A stretch of 64,000 bases of DNA from Rhizaria sp. SCN 62-66 (GCA_001724265.1 MEDY01000124.1:1-64000); one strand, 5' to 3'; shown: positions 47,727 to 60,300, counted from the first letter of the stretch. Notes: generated by a model not told the origin, from the sequence alone. Program-made: numbers and translations.

Positions 47727-48371
47727 ATGCGGCGATCCCGTCATGACGAGTCCCATACGGCGGCCTCCACCTCCCTGCAGATGACCGGCGCGGTGCGGCC
47801 CCACTCCCCTTCGGGCGCCCCCCCGCAGCCTCTGCCGATCCGCGGCCCCATGCGCCAGCGCGCTGAGCGTTTGCGTCTTGAAGCCGAGGCCGCCCAGCGC
47901 GCAGATGCCGCTGGCAGCAGCGGCTCCTTCGACCCCTGCTCCTCCGCGCAGTTCAACAACGGCGGCAACTTCAACGCGTCCTACGGCGCCTCCGGCGACC
48001 CCGCGTCGCGCTCATACGCTCCTGCGTCGTTGGGCTATGGCAAGAACCACCCGGACCACTTCGTGTACACGCGCAACGCCGTGCGCAAGGGAGTCTACGA
48101 CAACCACTCGTCGCACCACAGCTCGCTCCAGTTTGGCTCGCTTGCGGCGCCCTACGCGACGACGATGGTGCACCCACAGGGCGGCGCCGCGGCCGCGCAG
48201 GCGCTGAACGCCACGAGCGCGGACTTTGCGCGCACCAAGACGCGTTTCGCGGACGAGGAGACGCTGCCGGCGCCGCAGAGCATCGGGTACGGGCGCACAC
48301 ACGCCCATTACTTCCATTACGTCGCTCCTATTGTCGCCAAGCCTGGCGCCGGCGGCAACGGCAGTCAATGA
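47727..48371 (+). CDS. Small unknown protein with duplicated GYG-x-x-H motif (gene 13)
   Basis: Single exon, 214 residues, stop TGA. Not recognised. The N-terminal 70 residues are Pro/Arg/Ala-rich with a short charged helix (RQRAERLRLEAEAAQRADAA). Two related motifs are visible: LGYGKNHPDHFVY near residue 108 and IGYGRTHAHYFHY near residue 190, that is [LI]GYG[KR][NT]H-x2-[HY]-F-x-Y. The spacing and aromatic/His content recall short microtubule-associated ciliary proteins, but this is weak. Coding composition and a clean ATG-to-TGA frame between AT-rich flanks support it as a real gene. Confidence 0.7.
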   Translation: MRRSRHDESHTAASTSLQMTGAVRPHSPSGAPPQPLPIRGPMRQRAERLRLEAEAAQRADAAGSSGSFDPCSSAQFNNGGNFNASYGASGDPASRSYAPASLGYGKNHPDHFVYTRNAVRKGVYDNHSSHHSSLQFGSLAAPYATTMVHPQGGAAAAQALNATSADFARTKTRFADEETLPAPQSIGYGRTHAHYFHYVAPIVAKPGAGGNGSQ

Positions 48372-49034
48372 AGCGGGCGACGCTGCTTTGTTGTGTGGCT
48401 GTATGCTGTCTTGGTAACTGTCTGGGACTGGAACCAATCTTAGCTTACATCAGAGTCGTACAGTCACCGTTTACGAATAGTACGGTGACTGTCGGTTACG
48501 TGCGAATTCTTTGTGCGACTGCTTGAGATTGTATCTCAGGGTCATTGTGCTTTTTTTGGCGTTTTCCCCCCTCTGTATGCAATAATTCCTGCTGCTATTC
48601 CGCCCCATGCTGACGCCGTTCGTCTGACTATCTGTACTGTCTGTGCTTGTGTCTGTGTTAAGACAAGCAATCCTTCTTGTTTTTCGCTCGTCAAAAGTAA
48701 TGCACTTCAACGTTGATTTGTGTGTTGAGGCGAGTTATTACGTAGTTTTTAGTCTGAGTTTGTTGTTTTGCCCAAGAATACCCGTTGACACAGTCGCGTA
48801 ACAACACGAATACATTAGTTTCTTTCATCATTTTGGGTGACTATCAGTCTCACTGGCAAATAGACATGTCACTCTAGACAAAAAGTCGAATTACAAGTCA
48901 AAACTATGTATTGCTAATGTGCTGTTCATCTAACTCCGTTCTCGCAGCACGAATCTTGGCACTGTTGGCCCTGACCTCCGGTAAGATGATGCAATAAACT
49001 AAGAGTCGCTGAGTGGTTCAGCTGGCTGCGGAGC
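48372..49034. other. Convergent spacer between genes 13 and 14
   Basis: About 660 bp of AT-rich sequence. AATAAA occurs at 48993 on the + strand, far from the gene 13 stop. I looked for a tRNA near 49010-49035, where the sequence is more GC-rich, and found no cloverleaf. Confidence 0.5.
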
Positions 49035-49641
49035 TCAGATGCGCATCCAGAGGAACCAGGGGCACGCGGAGCACATGCGGCGCGACTGGTACGGCTGGTC
49101 CTTCTGGAAAGAGGAGCGCGTGCCCATCATGGGTGTGCCCTCGAACTCGGAGTCGAACTTCTCCACAGACATCTGTCGGCGCCAGCAGAGCGTGAAGACG
49201 AGCGCGAAGGCCATGCCGAAGAAGAAGGCAACGGCGAGGGCCGCCCAGAAGGCCGGAATCGGGACGTGCATCATCGGCATCCCCGACGTCGCCTGTGCAA
49301 ACAGATATTAGACGAAACATGAGCGACAAGTGCGCGTGTATGTGTGTGAGTTGTGAGCAAGAGACAGGAGGGAGGCATGATAATATCGGTATGGTTGCAA
49401 ATCACAGTTGTAAAGAAAATGCATACATGCAACGTGATACTTTCAACGTCAATTGCAAACGAGGCGTTGCGTGGCGAGTCGCTGCAGTGATCGGACGTAC
49501 CTCGGAGGTTGCGGTGGTCTTGGTGGTGTCGGCGGCGACAGTGGCGGCGACCGCGAGCAACGTGGCGGCAAACAGTGCGAGCGCTGAGGACGCGGAAAAA
49601 CGCGGGACGCGCCGGGCAAGGACAGATGCGGTAACACTCAT
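49035..49641 (-). CDS. Small type I membrane protein with signal peptide (gene 14)
   Basis: Two exons, 49641-49501 and 49292-49035, phase 0, 132 residues, stop TGA. Residues 1-36 form a signal peptide (basic start, then SASSALALFAATLLAVAATV, small residues before AADTT). A short Thr-rich luminal segment follows, and one transmembrane helix at about residues 60-84 (PAFWAALAVAFFFGMAFALV). The last 48 residues are cytosolic, starting RRQMSVEKFDSEFEGTPMMG, with several Cys, Trp and Tyr-containing positions. The intron lies between the luminal segment and the membrane helix. No family recognised; the layout suggests a small receptor- or cargo-adaptor-like protein, which is inference only. Confidence 0.65.
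49293..49500 (-). other. Intron of gene 14
   Basis: Donor GTACGTCC, acceptor GTTTGCACAG, 208 nt, phase 0. Confidence 0.75.
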
Positions 49642-50342
49642 GCTGACGCGAGGGCTTGAACGAGCTGGCGGACGAGCGCGATGAGAAGCTTGGCGTCTGC
49701 TACTGCGGCGAGGTTGTGTTTGAGCAGAATAGACAGCGCAGATGGTTTAGAGCTGAGCCTGCAAGGAGAAAACTTGGTTTACATGAATATGAACGGACAA
49801 TTTGGCGTGTGGTCATCAGCAAAGAAGATCCATATGGAGCGAGACAGGACGGTGACGGCGGGTGAGGAAGGGACAAAAGGAGGATACGAAGAGAATGCCA
49901 AGAGCCTCACAGAAAGTGTGATAGAATGTCGATACAGAAGCTACCAAAAGAATATCTGATAAAAAATCTACCAGACACAACGGAAACAGCACAACGTGTC
50001 ATTTTGACGATGAGAAGATCACGATACAGACAATTTCTTGAAGCCTCGATACGCTCGTGGATGGCTCGACCGAGACTGCCCAATGTTGCAGCGGCTGGTC
50101 GCCCCGTCAGTCCGTTTCTTAAGCTCGTTGTGGCGTGGTTCTAAAATCGTATGCAGAGCTTTCAAACTTCCGTCAAGAACGAGTAGTAGATGATATCCCT
50201 GGAATATAACAGTTATTTTACAATTTACTTTGTTGACTCACTTGCTGTTGGCAAACCCCTTCTTCTTTGGCTCCTGCTTTTTGGCTCTTGTTGGCACCCA
50301 GCTACAAGCAAAGTAACAGGCGTTTCGCACACATCTGTGGCT
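49642..50342. promoter_or_regulatory. Divergent promoter region, genes 14 / 15
   Basis: About 700 bp, the longest divergent spacer. It is of mixed composition with only short open frames, none with the codon bias of the neighbours. No motif or RNA gene recognised. Confidence 0.45.
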
Positions 50343-52391
50343 ATGGCGGACTTTTATTCGGGGTCAGCCAAGACCCCTCACTATATGCAGCCTAGCATAG
50401 CCTCCACCCTGCCGCAGTACACCAACAAAGAGCAGGAGCACATCCGCGAGTGCTTCACCTCTGTCAGCTTCAAGACGATCACGGCGCTGCCCAACGAGCT
50501 CAAGCCCAACGTGGTCTCGGAGACCGTGGCGAACCACGTCGACGCGAACCTCGCCGGCGCGGGCCACCCGGGCACCGTGCTACTTAACAAGCCCAGCGGA
50601 CCGTACTTCCAGGCTTTTCCGTACATGTCGACTCCGTTCAGCGCCGTCGACGACCTCAAGCGCCGCGAGCGGCTCGAGCTCTCGGGCAAAATGACGCTGC
50701 TCGCGCACGAGCCCTGGCGCCCCACGCACGCGCGCCCCGAGACGTGCTTTAACCCGCCCCCGCCGGTCTTTGCTGCACCCGTACGTCTCTAACTAAATCA
50801 ACGCTCCATTCTTTGCCCTTGAAATGCATTCCTCTCCCACACTCACTGGTTTTTATCTCTCCCCGTGTTGCTCTATTGCATTCATTGTACCACACAGAAC
50901 CCGCTCGCTGCGCACGAGTTTTACAGCGACCCGTTCGAGGACGCCGACGACGTGGAGCTGCGCGCGCGCTGGTTCGAGCGCTCCCGCGTGCGCGCGGGTC
51001 CTTTCCTCGCTGGCGGCAAGGCCCCCTCGTCGACGTCGACGGCCTCGGCCGTGCCCTCCGCGACCTCGTCCGCTGGGCTTTCGCGCCAGGACCTGCCGCG
51101 CGTCCTGCAGCGCCTGCGCGCGCTGCTGCGCGAGGACTGGGCCGAGGCCGAGACGTCGGTGTACGCCGACGAGGACGGCTACGTCGTGCTCGAGTTTGAC
51201 ATGAACACATGTCCGTCGCGCCGCAGCGTGCTCGCCTACATGAACATTGTCACGGGCGCGAACCCAATCGTGTCGGAGCACGGACTGCGCAAGGTGCCGC
51301 AGCTCTGGGGCTACTTACCCAAAAACAACAACAACAACAGTAACGCCGGCGGTGAAGCTCAATCTGGGTCTCAGCAACAGCAGCAGCAGTCGCAGCAGAC
51401 TGCTGACGGCAAGCAGGACGGCGCCCTAACCGACAGCAGCGGCGAGCAGCAGCAGCCGGGGGGCCAGGGCGGTGACGGTGGCAAGGACCTGAACAAGATG
51501 TACTTCGCGTTCCGCCCGCCCTGGCTGGCGCAGGCGCCGCTCGAGGCCTACTACACTCTGCATCCGGAGAAGCGGTCGTTCCGCGCGGACCAGGCTCACC
51601 AGCGGCGCACGGCGGCCGAGGCGCAGGCGCGCGACGAGGAGGCCGCGCGGCAGCATCTGGCGCGCCAGCATGCGGTGCACCAGCAGCAGCAGCAGGGCAC
51701 TTTCGCGCAGCTCATGTCCCCGCAGCCGCCGCAGCAGCAGCAGCCGTCGTCGCTGGGGGCGCGTGGCGCGCGCGGCAGCGGCGGCGGCGGCGCGCTAGGG
51801 ACTGTGAGTAGCTCAGGCGCGCAGCCGAGCGCCGTGCCGCTGTCGCAATACGATTCGCCCTACTCGTTCGAAGCCGCGGGTCCCGGCACGCTGGCCTACG
51901 GCGCGCGCAGCTCGCTTGCCGTCACACCCACCAATAGCGCGCGCGCGGGCCCCCTGGGACCCATGGGTGCCGCTATGGGTACCGCGGGGACCACGGGCGC
52001 GTTGTACGCGAGCGCAGGCACGGGCGCCGCGAGCTACAACACGGGCTACAGCGCGTCGGTCGAGGACGGCGAGGAGCGCTATCACGGCGCTGGCGCCGCG
52101 CCGCTCGGGTTTGTGCGCGGGGACCAGTTTGTGGTTGACGCACAGCAGCAGCAGCTCATGCAGCAACAGCAGCAACAGCAGCAGCAGCATGGCAAAAGCG
52201 CGAGTTACACGCAGGGATACGGCGCGCACGCGTACGGCTCTCAAGGGTATGGCTCGCAAGGGCAGTCTAACCGGAGCTCGCTGGGGCAGACGCAGATGCA
52301 GATGATGCAGACGCAGGCCTCACAGCCAGCCTACTACCAGCAGCAGCAGCAGCAGCAGCAGCAGCCGCAGGCGCTGGCCCGACCCGGCTGA
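50343..52391 (+). CDS. Tyr/Pro-rich protein, possibly axonemal (gene 15)
   Basis: Two exons, 50343-50780 and 50898-52391, phase 0, 643 residues, stop TGA. The first 190 residues look structured: FTSVSFKTITALPNELKP, then SGPYFQAFPYMSTPFSAVDD, a charged helix (LKRRERLELSGKMTL) and, across the splice, NPLAAHEFYSDPFEDADDVE followed by RAGPFLAGGK. Such short Tyr/Phe/Pro motifs and the PFLxGGK ending recall ciliary proteins such as CFAP96, a tentative likeness. A second folded region at about 235-400 includes DEDGYVVLEFDMNTCPSRRS, VLAYMNIVTGAN and a strand pair around KMYFAFRPPWLAQAPLEAYY. The last 200 residues are Gln/Gly/Ala-rich, with Gln tracts at 52139-52190 and 52337-52368. The gene model is good; the function is not established. 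Confidence 0.7.
50781..50897 (+). other. Intron of gene 15
   Basis: Donor GTACGTCT, acceptor TACCACACAG, 117 nt, phase 0. It joins PPVFAAP to NPLAAHEFY. Confidence 0.8.
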
Positions 52392-52884
52392 GCATGGCAG
52401 CCAGCTCATCAGATGCACGTTTGCGTGTCTTCGTTTAACATGCGAGCTGATGTTTGATGTCGTGTCATAAGCTCGCTTTGTGCGTATTTGAGAAAATGCT
52501 GATTGGATCGTTACATTAGATTGCTTCTTGTTGTAATTTGCTCTGGATTAGGTGTGTTTGCCTGAGTTTTAAATCGTTCCATGAGTGTATTGCATTGCTC
52601 GAGTTAACTGCTTGAAACAAGACCACCGGCAAGGCCTCTGGCCCTGCTGTACACAGAATTGAATACATACGTCAGTATATCTATCATCAAAATATCTATA
52701 TAATTAGCGAAATACTATTGATCCGTTCAAATAGTCACAATGAAAAAACCTTATCAAGGCTAGTTGTCTAGTTGTGAAACAGAAGCGTAAAGTCGACGTA
52801 AACGCATTCACAGCATAAGTGCCCACCGCCACAGCAACCGGGGACTACAGCTACTACATACTGCGGTAACTCCACGCGCCCCAC
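52392..52884. other. Convergent spacer between genes 15 and 16
   Basis: About 490 bp, AT-rich, no gene or RNA recognised. Confidence 0.5.
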
Positions 52885-53904
52885 TCAGTGCGCCTTGCCG
52901 GCGCCGCTCTGCGTGAGCGCGGTGAGCTGCCGCTGCAGCAGGCGGTAGATGGGTAAGTAGACTGACCCGCCGAGCATGATATGCGCGCCACGCGTCGTCA
53001 TGCCCGTGAACCAGAACCGCATGCCGCGCTCGGCGCGGATCGCGCTCAGCGCGTGCAGCACGCCGCGGTACTTAGGCGCGGGCGCGCCGGGCAGGAGCCG
53101 CGACATGGACTGCGTCTGGATGATGGTCTTGGCCACGTCGAGCGGCTGCGTCAGCACGGTCGTGGTCGCGCCCGACAACGCACCCGCGAGCATCGACACG
53201 TGCGCAGAGTGCGAGCGGCCCTCCTTGCGCATCGCCTGGTCGCGCGCGAAGTAGGCCGTGCCGAAGCCCGCGACGGAGCCCGTGGTGAGGAGGTGCGTGT
53301 AGAAGTCGTTGCCGGACATCATGAGGCACACTACGGGCAGGTCACGCGCTAGGTTCGCCCACAGGCCCTGCCAGAGGCCGCCGACGCCGTCGCGCGAGAC
53401 AAGCGTGCGCAGCGCGTCGAAGGATGAGCGCGAGCGCGGCACGCCCTGGAGCGAGCCCTCAACCTGCATGCGCTCCTTGACCACCTCGAACGGGCACTTG
53501 ACGAACGTCACCAGCGCGCGCGAGCCGGCGAACAGCGCCGCGTACTTGGCGGCGTCCAGAGTGGACGCGTTCTTGTGCGCGGCAACGTCGCGGAACATCT
53601 CGTAGGTCGTCCACTGCACGGCCGCCAGCGGGGACTGCATGAGCCGCGGGCCGAGGCCGCGGTAGAAGGCGCGGACGCCTTCGCCGTAGATGCCGCGCAC
53701 GGCGTCCGAGACGTTGCGGTACTGCTTGGCACCGACGACGGCGCCGGAGAACTGCTGGCGCACCATGACGGTGACGACGGGATGCCAGATGGCGCCCGTG
53801 ATCATGGTCGTCACGAACGATGCCATGCCGCCCTTGGTGATGGCTGTCTTGCCACGCTCCATCAGCGTCGGCTGCGTCTTGGAAGCAGGGGCCGCGACAG
53901 ACAT
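52885..53904 (-). CDS. Mitochondrial carrier family (SLC25-type) transporter
   Basis: Single exon, 339 residues, stop TGA, close to the usual 300 or so of the family. Three repeats of about 100 residues, each with two membrane helices. The repeat signature Px[DE]xx[KR] is canonical in the second (CPFEVVKERMQ) and third (QPLDVAKTIIQ) repeats. The first has HPVVTVMVRQQF, with Val in place of the acidic residue, a visible deviation. Post-signature motifs are YGEGVRAFYRGLGPRLMQSP in repeat 1, DGVGGLWQGLWANLARDLPV in repeat 2 and RGMRFWFTGMTTRGAHIM in repeat 3. These carriers move metabolites across the inner mitochondrial membrane. I cannot assign the substrate. It shares a divergent spacer with another mitochondrial gene, the RsgA GTPase. 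Confidence 0.9.
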   Translation of the reverse strand: MSVAAPASKTQPTLMERGKTAITKGGMASFVTTMITGAIWHPVVTVMVRQQFSGAVVGAKQYRNVSDAVRGIYGEGVRAFYRGLGPRLMQSPLAAVQWTTYEMFRDVAAHKNASTLDAAKYAALFAGSRALVTFVKCPFEVVKERMQVEGSLQGVPRSRSSFDALRTLVSRDGVGGLWQGLWANLARDLPVVCLMMSGNDFYTHLLTTGSVAGFGTAYFARDQAMRKEGRSHSAHVSMLAGALSGATTTVLTQPLDVAKTIIQTQSMSRLLPGAPAPKYRGVLHALSAIRAERGMRFWFTGMTTRGAHIMLGGSVYLPIYRLLQRQLTALTQSGAGKAH

Positions 53905-54370
53905 CAGTGCTGCAAGAAATTAAATAATACGGGTCATTTGAAGGATATGAGAGTTCGTATGCACAGTTCAATTTTGACACCAACGATGAAACAATTGCGC
54001 TGTGGATAATCAAATCAGCCCAACTTTCGAGGGGGTGTGGCGTGATCTCTCGCTCGGCCACAGTCTGTCTTAAGAGCCCGACGGCACTGCGGACATTGAT
54101 CATGTGCACACGTATAAGGCCGTCGTTAAGAATAACGTCTGCATACTATATTATACTGATGCGCATGTGCTTATTTTTATAATTATACTTTCTACAGACC
54201 TATTTATAACTCACACCACTTACTCGCTTATCCTTCCGCACCCCACCATCAAAGCTTTACAACACCCACTTCGGCTGGCCCATTGCAACGGCACTCTTGG
54301 GTTCTCTCTTCAAGACACAGCAAAGGTACACCATCACCTAATCACCGCTCTTGCGGAGCGACTTGTCAGG
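53905..54370. promoter_or_regulatory. Divergent promoter region, carrier / RsgA gene
   Basis: About 465 bp, AT-rich, between two genes with predicted mitochondrial products. The frame of the RsgA gene is open upstream of the ATG but the sequence there is AT-rich and non-coding in character. Confidence 0.45.
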
Positions 54371-57300
54371 ATGCAACACCGCGCCCGCCACCTCGCTGGC
54401 GCCCTGCGCGCCGCAGTGCCCGCGGCGCCCGCACTGCCGTCCTCCGCGCTCCAATCCCCTGCCCTCGCGTCAACGGCGGGCCAGTCCCGCGCCATGTCGT
54501 CGTCGTCGTCGTCGTCGTTCTCGTCCTCGTCCTCCGGCCGCGGCGCGTCCCCCCGCAAGGGCTCTTCCGCGCGCATGCCCCCCACGTCGTCGGCGGACAT
54601 CGCGCAGCGCCAGTTCCGCCGCCCCGAGACCAGCGTGCTCGGCCGCTCCGGGGGCTCACTCAACAGCACCACCCCGGCCGAGCCCGAGGGCGCGGGCGAG
54701 AGCGAGGAAGAGGCGGACCCGGCGCTGGCGCTCGTGCAGCGCTACCTGGCGGCGGGCGACGTCGCGGGCGCCGAGGCCGCGCTGGCGATGGCCGTGCGCT
54801 CCACCGAGGACCGCCTGGGGCTCGACTACGTGGGTGGCGCGGGTACTCCGGCGACAGACGCTAAAGCCAACACAAACGTCCATCACTCATTGCAACAACA
54901 GCAGAAACAGACCGCTAAGCCCGCCAAACCTGCCACAACGAAGCTTTCTCAAACTGCTGCTGGCGCTAACGCTGCGAAGCCGCCTGTGACGCTGACGTCG
55001 CTGATGCAGGCTGCGCAGCGCGCGGAGCGCCGCGGGGGCGCGCTGGCAGCGCCGGTGCCGACGCAGGCTCAGCTGCGCGCGGAGCACGCGGCGCAAGGTG
55101 AGCGGCTTGCGCGCGGGGAGGACTTCGCTAGGGAGCAGACGCTGCACTTCGCTGCGCTCGGCCAACGCGCGGCCATGGGCACGGAGGAGGCGCTGCGGGC
55201 CGCCGCGCGCCGCAGGGCGGGGCTGCCCGCCGAGGAGGACGTCGACGACGACATTGACGACGATGTCGACGACGAGGTTGACTATGACGAGAACGATGAC
55301 GTCGAGGACGGCGCGTACGACAGTGATGGCCGCGCCGGCTCCGGCTCCGGCTACGACTCGGCCCTTGACTCCGGCGCCGACGCCGAGCTGGGCTCCGGCG
55401 TGGACTCGGCGGCCGAAAGCGGCGGGCTTATGAGCGGCTATGACTCGGACGCCCGCGCCGCCGACTCCGAAGTGCTGACGCGCATCGCAGAGGCCGGGCG
55501 CGCAGGCCGGCTTGGCAAGGACGCTGAGTGGTTCGACCCACGCCGGCCCGACGCGCTTGCGCGCAAGAGGGAGAAGGACGCCGCCGCCACCGCTAATACC
55601 AGTGCCAGTGCGGCCCGCCGCGGCGAGGTTGAGGAGGACGACGATGTGGACGCGGATGCGAGTGGGCGCGAGAGCTGGTTTGACTCTGCGATGCAGGCAG
55701 CCTCAGGCACTGAGGGCGAGCAACAGCGCAGCCAGCAGCAGCAGCGTGAGCAAAGCGACGCTGAGTGGCAGGCCCACGCGCGCGCCGCGATGTGGCACAA
55801 GGCCGGCAGCCCACCATCACAATCACCGGCTCACCCTGCGCAGTTATCGCGGCCGGAACAGGCCGCCGCCGCCGTGGCCGCGACCGCGCGCGCCACGGGC
55901 ACCACGGTCACGGCCCCGCCCGGCGAGCCCGCCTTCGCGTGGCCGCCGCCGCGCCGCTCGCTCGGCCTCTCCCGCCTTATGGCCTCTGCGCGCCCCCTGC
56001 CGTCCACCGCCTCAGCTGTCAGTGGCGCCGAAGGCACCGGCGCTAGCGGTGCTGGGTCGATGTCGGGCGTGGCGGCGCTGCGCCAGCTGCCCACCGCGGC
56101 CGCCCGGGCGGGAGTGCGCGGGGCCACAGCCGCGCTCGAGGCCGCGATGGCCGACATGGCCGCCGAGCTGGCCGCCGCGCGCACCGCGGCTGCCGCGGCC
56201 GCCGCTGAGGCCGCGGCGACGGGCGCCCCGGCGGCGGCGCCGTCGACCGCGGCCATCGCGCGCGCGCACGCCGTGGCGGCGGCGCTGACCGAGCTGTGCG
56301 CAGGGCTCGTCGCTGACGGCGCCGCGGACTCCGGGCTGCCGCCGCCGCGCCGCGCCGCCGCCGCCGCCGCGGGGCTGTCGCTGGACCCCGCGGAGCTGGT
56401 GCGCGAGTTCCAGGCCCACCGCGGCGCGCGCCTGGAGCACGAGGTCGCGCTTGGCGCAGACACCGACGGCGACAACGGCGGCGAGAGTGTGGCCGCAACT
56501 GTGGAGGCGGTGCGGGCCCCGGCGCTGTCGGCGCCCGCGCTGCCGTTCGAGCCCTTCGCGCCGTCGTTCGCGCGCAGCGACTCGGCGGCCGCACTCACTG
56601 CTTCGGCCGTGGCGGCGGCGGCTCCCACTCCGCGCGCCGCGCTGCTGGCCATGTCACCCGCCGCGGCCGCGTCGGCGCTGCGCGACGACCCGGCCTTGCT
56701 GACGATGCTGCGCATGCTCGACACCGCGGCTGCGAACGAGGCCCTCGGCGCCGCCAAGGGCAAGGGTGCGCGGAGCGACAAGGACGCGGCCGCGGCGGCG
56801 GGGACGCAGGTGGCCGTGCTGCGCGCGCTGCGGTCCGTGCTGCCGGCGACGTTCTCGCGCGTAGTGGCGACGATGGGCGCGCGCGGCGGGCGCGCGATGG
56901 CGCGCATGATGCAGGCCTCCGAGTCCGCGGCGGCGGCGGCGGCGCGGCGCGGGGCTGCGGCGCCCGACGCCGCGGCGGCCGCCAAAGAGGGCGCGCGCGC
57001 GACGGCCGCGCTGGCCAGCGAGCTGCGCAACATCGCCGCCAGCGAGGGCGCGACTGGCGCGCAGTTGCCGCCGGAGGTCGCGCGCGCGCTCGGCGTCGCC
57101 ACACCCGACGCCGAGGTCTCCCCCTCGCTGACTGGGGATTCGCAGGCGCATGCGCAGACACTTGAGTCAGACGAGGCCGCGGCGGTGCGGCGCGTGGCGG
57201 CGCTCATGGCGACGGACCGCGACGGCATCGTGGTGGATCTGGCCACAGAAGAACGCCGGCTCGCGCTCATGGCCGTCGAAGGGCTCTCACCGGCGGCCGC

Positions 57301-60300
57301 GGCCGCGCGGGCCATCAACGACGTCCACGGCGCCGACTCCGCCTCTGCTGCAGACGCCAGTGCGGACGGGGGCGAGGTCGTCGACGAGTACGGCGTGACC
57401 AAGGAGCAGCGGCAGCTGCAGGCGGCGCTGGTACAGTATGAGAACATGCTGCGTCGGCGCGTGATGCTGCTTGAGGCGGAGAAGGAGGCGCAGGCCACTG
57501 GCGCGCCGTTGATCGACGACCTGCGCACCCTGGCGTCGCGCATCGCGGCCGTGCGCGCCGATGTCAAGGACCGCCCGGAAGACTCGTCGCTGCTGCGGCG
57601 CGCCAACGAGCTGTACAAGCAGCTGGCCTTCGTGCAGCAAACGAAGCGGACGAACCCGACGCTCTACTACTGGCGCAAGTTTCTGGCCAACATCCCGCGG
57701 TCCGCGCGCGCTGACGCCATGGCGGCGCACGAGCTGCCGAACAACCCCATCGCGTGGGCCATCGAGACGGGCGAGCAGGAGGCCGCGCGCCGCGCCGCGC
57801 TCGCCGCGGGAGTGCCCGACGAGGAGTCGGCCGCGCGTCAGGACGAGACTGACAAGCCGCGGCTGACCCCGGAGATCGTCAAAGACGCGCTCACGCGGCT
57901 TGTGCGCCTGCGCCGCGACACCGCCGCGCTCGAGGCGCGCATCGAGCGCTCCGTGGCCGCGGGCGACGCCGCCGCGAAGCTGGCGAAGCGCGAGGGCCGG
58001 CCGCCCGCGCGCGCGCAGCGCGAGTCCGGCGGCACAAGCGCGGCCGAGGTAGAGCTCACGGAACACATGCGGTTCCTGTGGTCGCTGCGCGCTGACTGCG
58101 AGCTGGCGACGGCGGCGATCGAGCGCGACACGCGCGCCGAGCAGCGCGCGCTGCGGATGCGCGAGGTGCAGCGCGAGCTCAAACTTCTTGCCGGCTCGCA
58201 GGTCACGGATGCCGAGCGGCGCGTGGACGAGCTGCAAGAGCTCACGCGCACTGCGATGCTGGGCCGCAAGGCGCTGCGGTTCAACGTGACCGAGCTGGCC
58301 GAGGAGCGTGACGAGGCCGCCATGCACGGCGGGCACGTCGAGGCCCTCGTCGCGCCCAGCAAGTTCCGCCAGCGCGCCAACAAGACCGTCGCCGCGGGCG
58401 CCGCGGGGGCCACGGTCGCGTTCGTCGACCCGCTTCTCGCGCTCGCGCTGGCCGGGGATGATCCCGCTGCCGCTGCCGCCGCCACGGCCGGGCAGGCCGA
58501 CGCGTTCGGCTCCACGGCAGGCCGCGCGATGCCAGGCTCGGTTCAGGAGGCGCTGCAGCTGCAGGCGCGCGCGGTGCTGGCGTCTCCGACCGCCGCGGCC
58601 GCGTCCGCCGAGACTGCGGCGGCCGCCGCCGCCGCGGCGTCTGCGCTGCCGCGGTCCGAGGTCGCGCACCTCAAAGCGCAGGAGGCGCTGGCGCGCGCCG
58701 CCGAGGCAGAGGCGCGGCGCACAGTCATCACTGCGGCCGCGCAGGAGCACATCCTGCGGGCCGCGCAGCAGGAGCAGCAGGCGGGCGCGCCGACCACGGC
58801 TGCGCGCGCGAAGCTGACGCTGCGCGAGGTCGCGCCCGCGGCCGCGCGGCTGCTGTTCGGGCGCGTCGTTGGCGCGCACGGTGCGCGCGTGCTCGTGGAG
58901 CAGGTGGGCACGCGCGCCTACGCCAAGCACGCCATGTACTACGCGGGCACGCCCGTCGAACGCCTGCTGCGCGCTGTGGCGCCGCGCGCCGAGGACGAGG
59001 GCGAGGAGGCCGCCGCCGCCGCGGAGGCCGTGGCGCGCGCGCTCGACCTGCCCGGCGCCACCGCTGCGGCGCGGAATGCCGACAACGACGGCGAGATGGC
59101 CGCTGCCGATGCAGTGCTTGGCAATCGCCTTAAGACCTCCCAGCCCACTAATGACGCTGATGCCGAGGCTGATGCTGTCGCAGAGGCTCTGGAGCAGGGC
59201 GCCAGCGCCGGTGCAGTCAAGGCGGGCCGCCGCTGGGAGGCCGCACAGCGCCGGAACAACAACAACATCAAGTCACAGACTGCGGACGCCGAAAATGACG
59301 AGGACGTCGACGATGACAACGACGAAGAGCTCGACACCGACGCCGACAGCGCGACCGAGAGCGCTGTTTCTACTTACAAAGCGGGCGCGCGTCCGCTGTG
59401 GCAGTGCACCAAGTCGCGGCACATGCAGCTGCTGTGTGGCGACTATGTGCTCTTCGACCCGCACGCCGCGCGCGCGTGGTCCCAGTCGGCCGCGACCACG
59501 GCGGCCGCGGTCACCGCGCTGGGCGCTGCCGCCGACGGCGTCGTTAAGGTCGTCTTCAAGCGGCTCAACGAGCTCAAGCGCGGACTGGCCGTCAAGAAGC
59601 GCGGCACAGTGCTCTCGCAGCCAGCGTCAAGCATGGCGGCCAACGCGGACCACGTCGTGGTCTTGTGCGCGGCCGAGGGGCAGCCGCCGCTGTCGCCGTT
59701 CTTGCTCGACCGCTTCATCGCCATCGGCCAGCAGGCCAACGTGCCTGTGACGATTGTGTACAACAAGGTCGACCTGCTGGACACCGTCGCGGCGGCGGCG
59801 GAGGACTTCGAGCGCGAGCAGGCCCGTGCGCGGCTGCTGCGCGAGAAGAAGGTCAAGAACCACAAGTTGCGCCGCCAGATGCAGCGCGAAGACGCCGATG
59901 CCGACGTCGCTGTTGAGGATGACGCTCAATTGGAGAACGACGGCGAGGAAGAGGAGGAGTGGGACGAGGAGCAGTGGGAGGCGGCCGAGGCCGAGGACGC
60001 AGCGCAGCGCCGGCTCGCTCGTTGGGTGCGCAAGCGCGGCAAAGAGAGCACCAACGGGCGCCGCACGGCGTACTTGCCCGCCGAGGTGGACGCGCTGCTC
60101 GCGGCATACGAACAGCTCGGCCACCGCGTGATCCGCACGTCGGCGACGACGGGGCAGGGCGTGGACGAGCTGCGCGGCGTGCTGGACCGGTTCCACACGT
60201 CGCTGCTGCTGGGGCCCTCGGGCGCGGGCAAGAGCTCGCTGCTGAACCTGCTGCTGCCCGACACGCAGCTGCGCGTGAACCGGCTGACCGTGTCGGGCCA

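Noticed and set aside
48990-49035. Possible tRNA in the gene 13/14 spacer
   Set aside because: There is a GTGGTTCAGCTGGCTG-like stretch, but no acceptor stem or T-arm pairing could be drawn. No other spacer gave a convincing tRNA.
49656-50144. Small ORFs in the gene 14/15 spacer
   Set aside because: They are short, overlapping and AT-rich, with no coding bias; they would be the only genes to break the strand pattern and nothing supports them.
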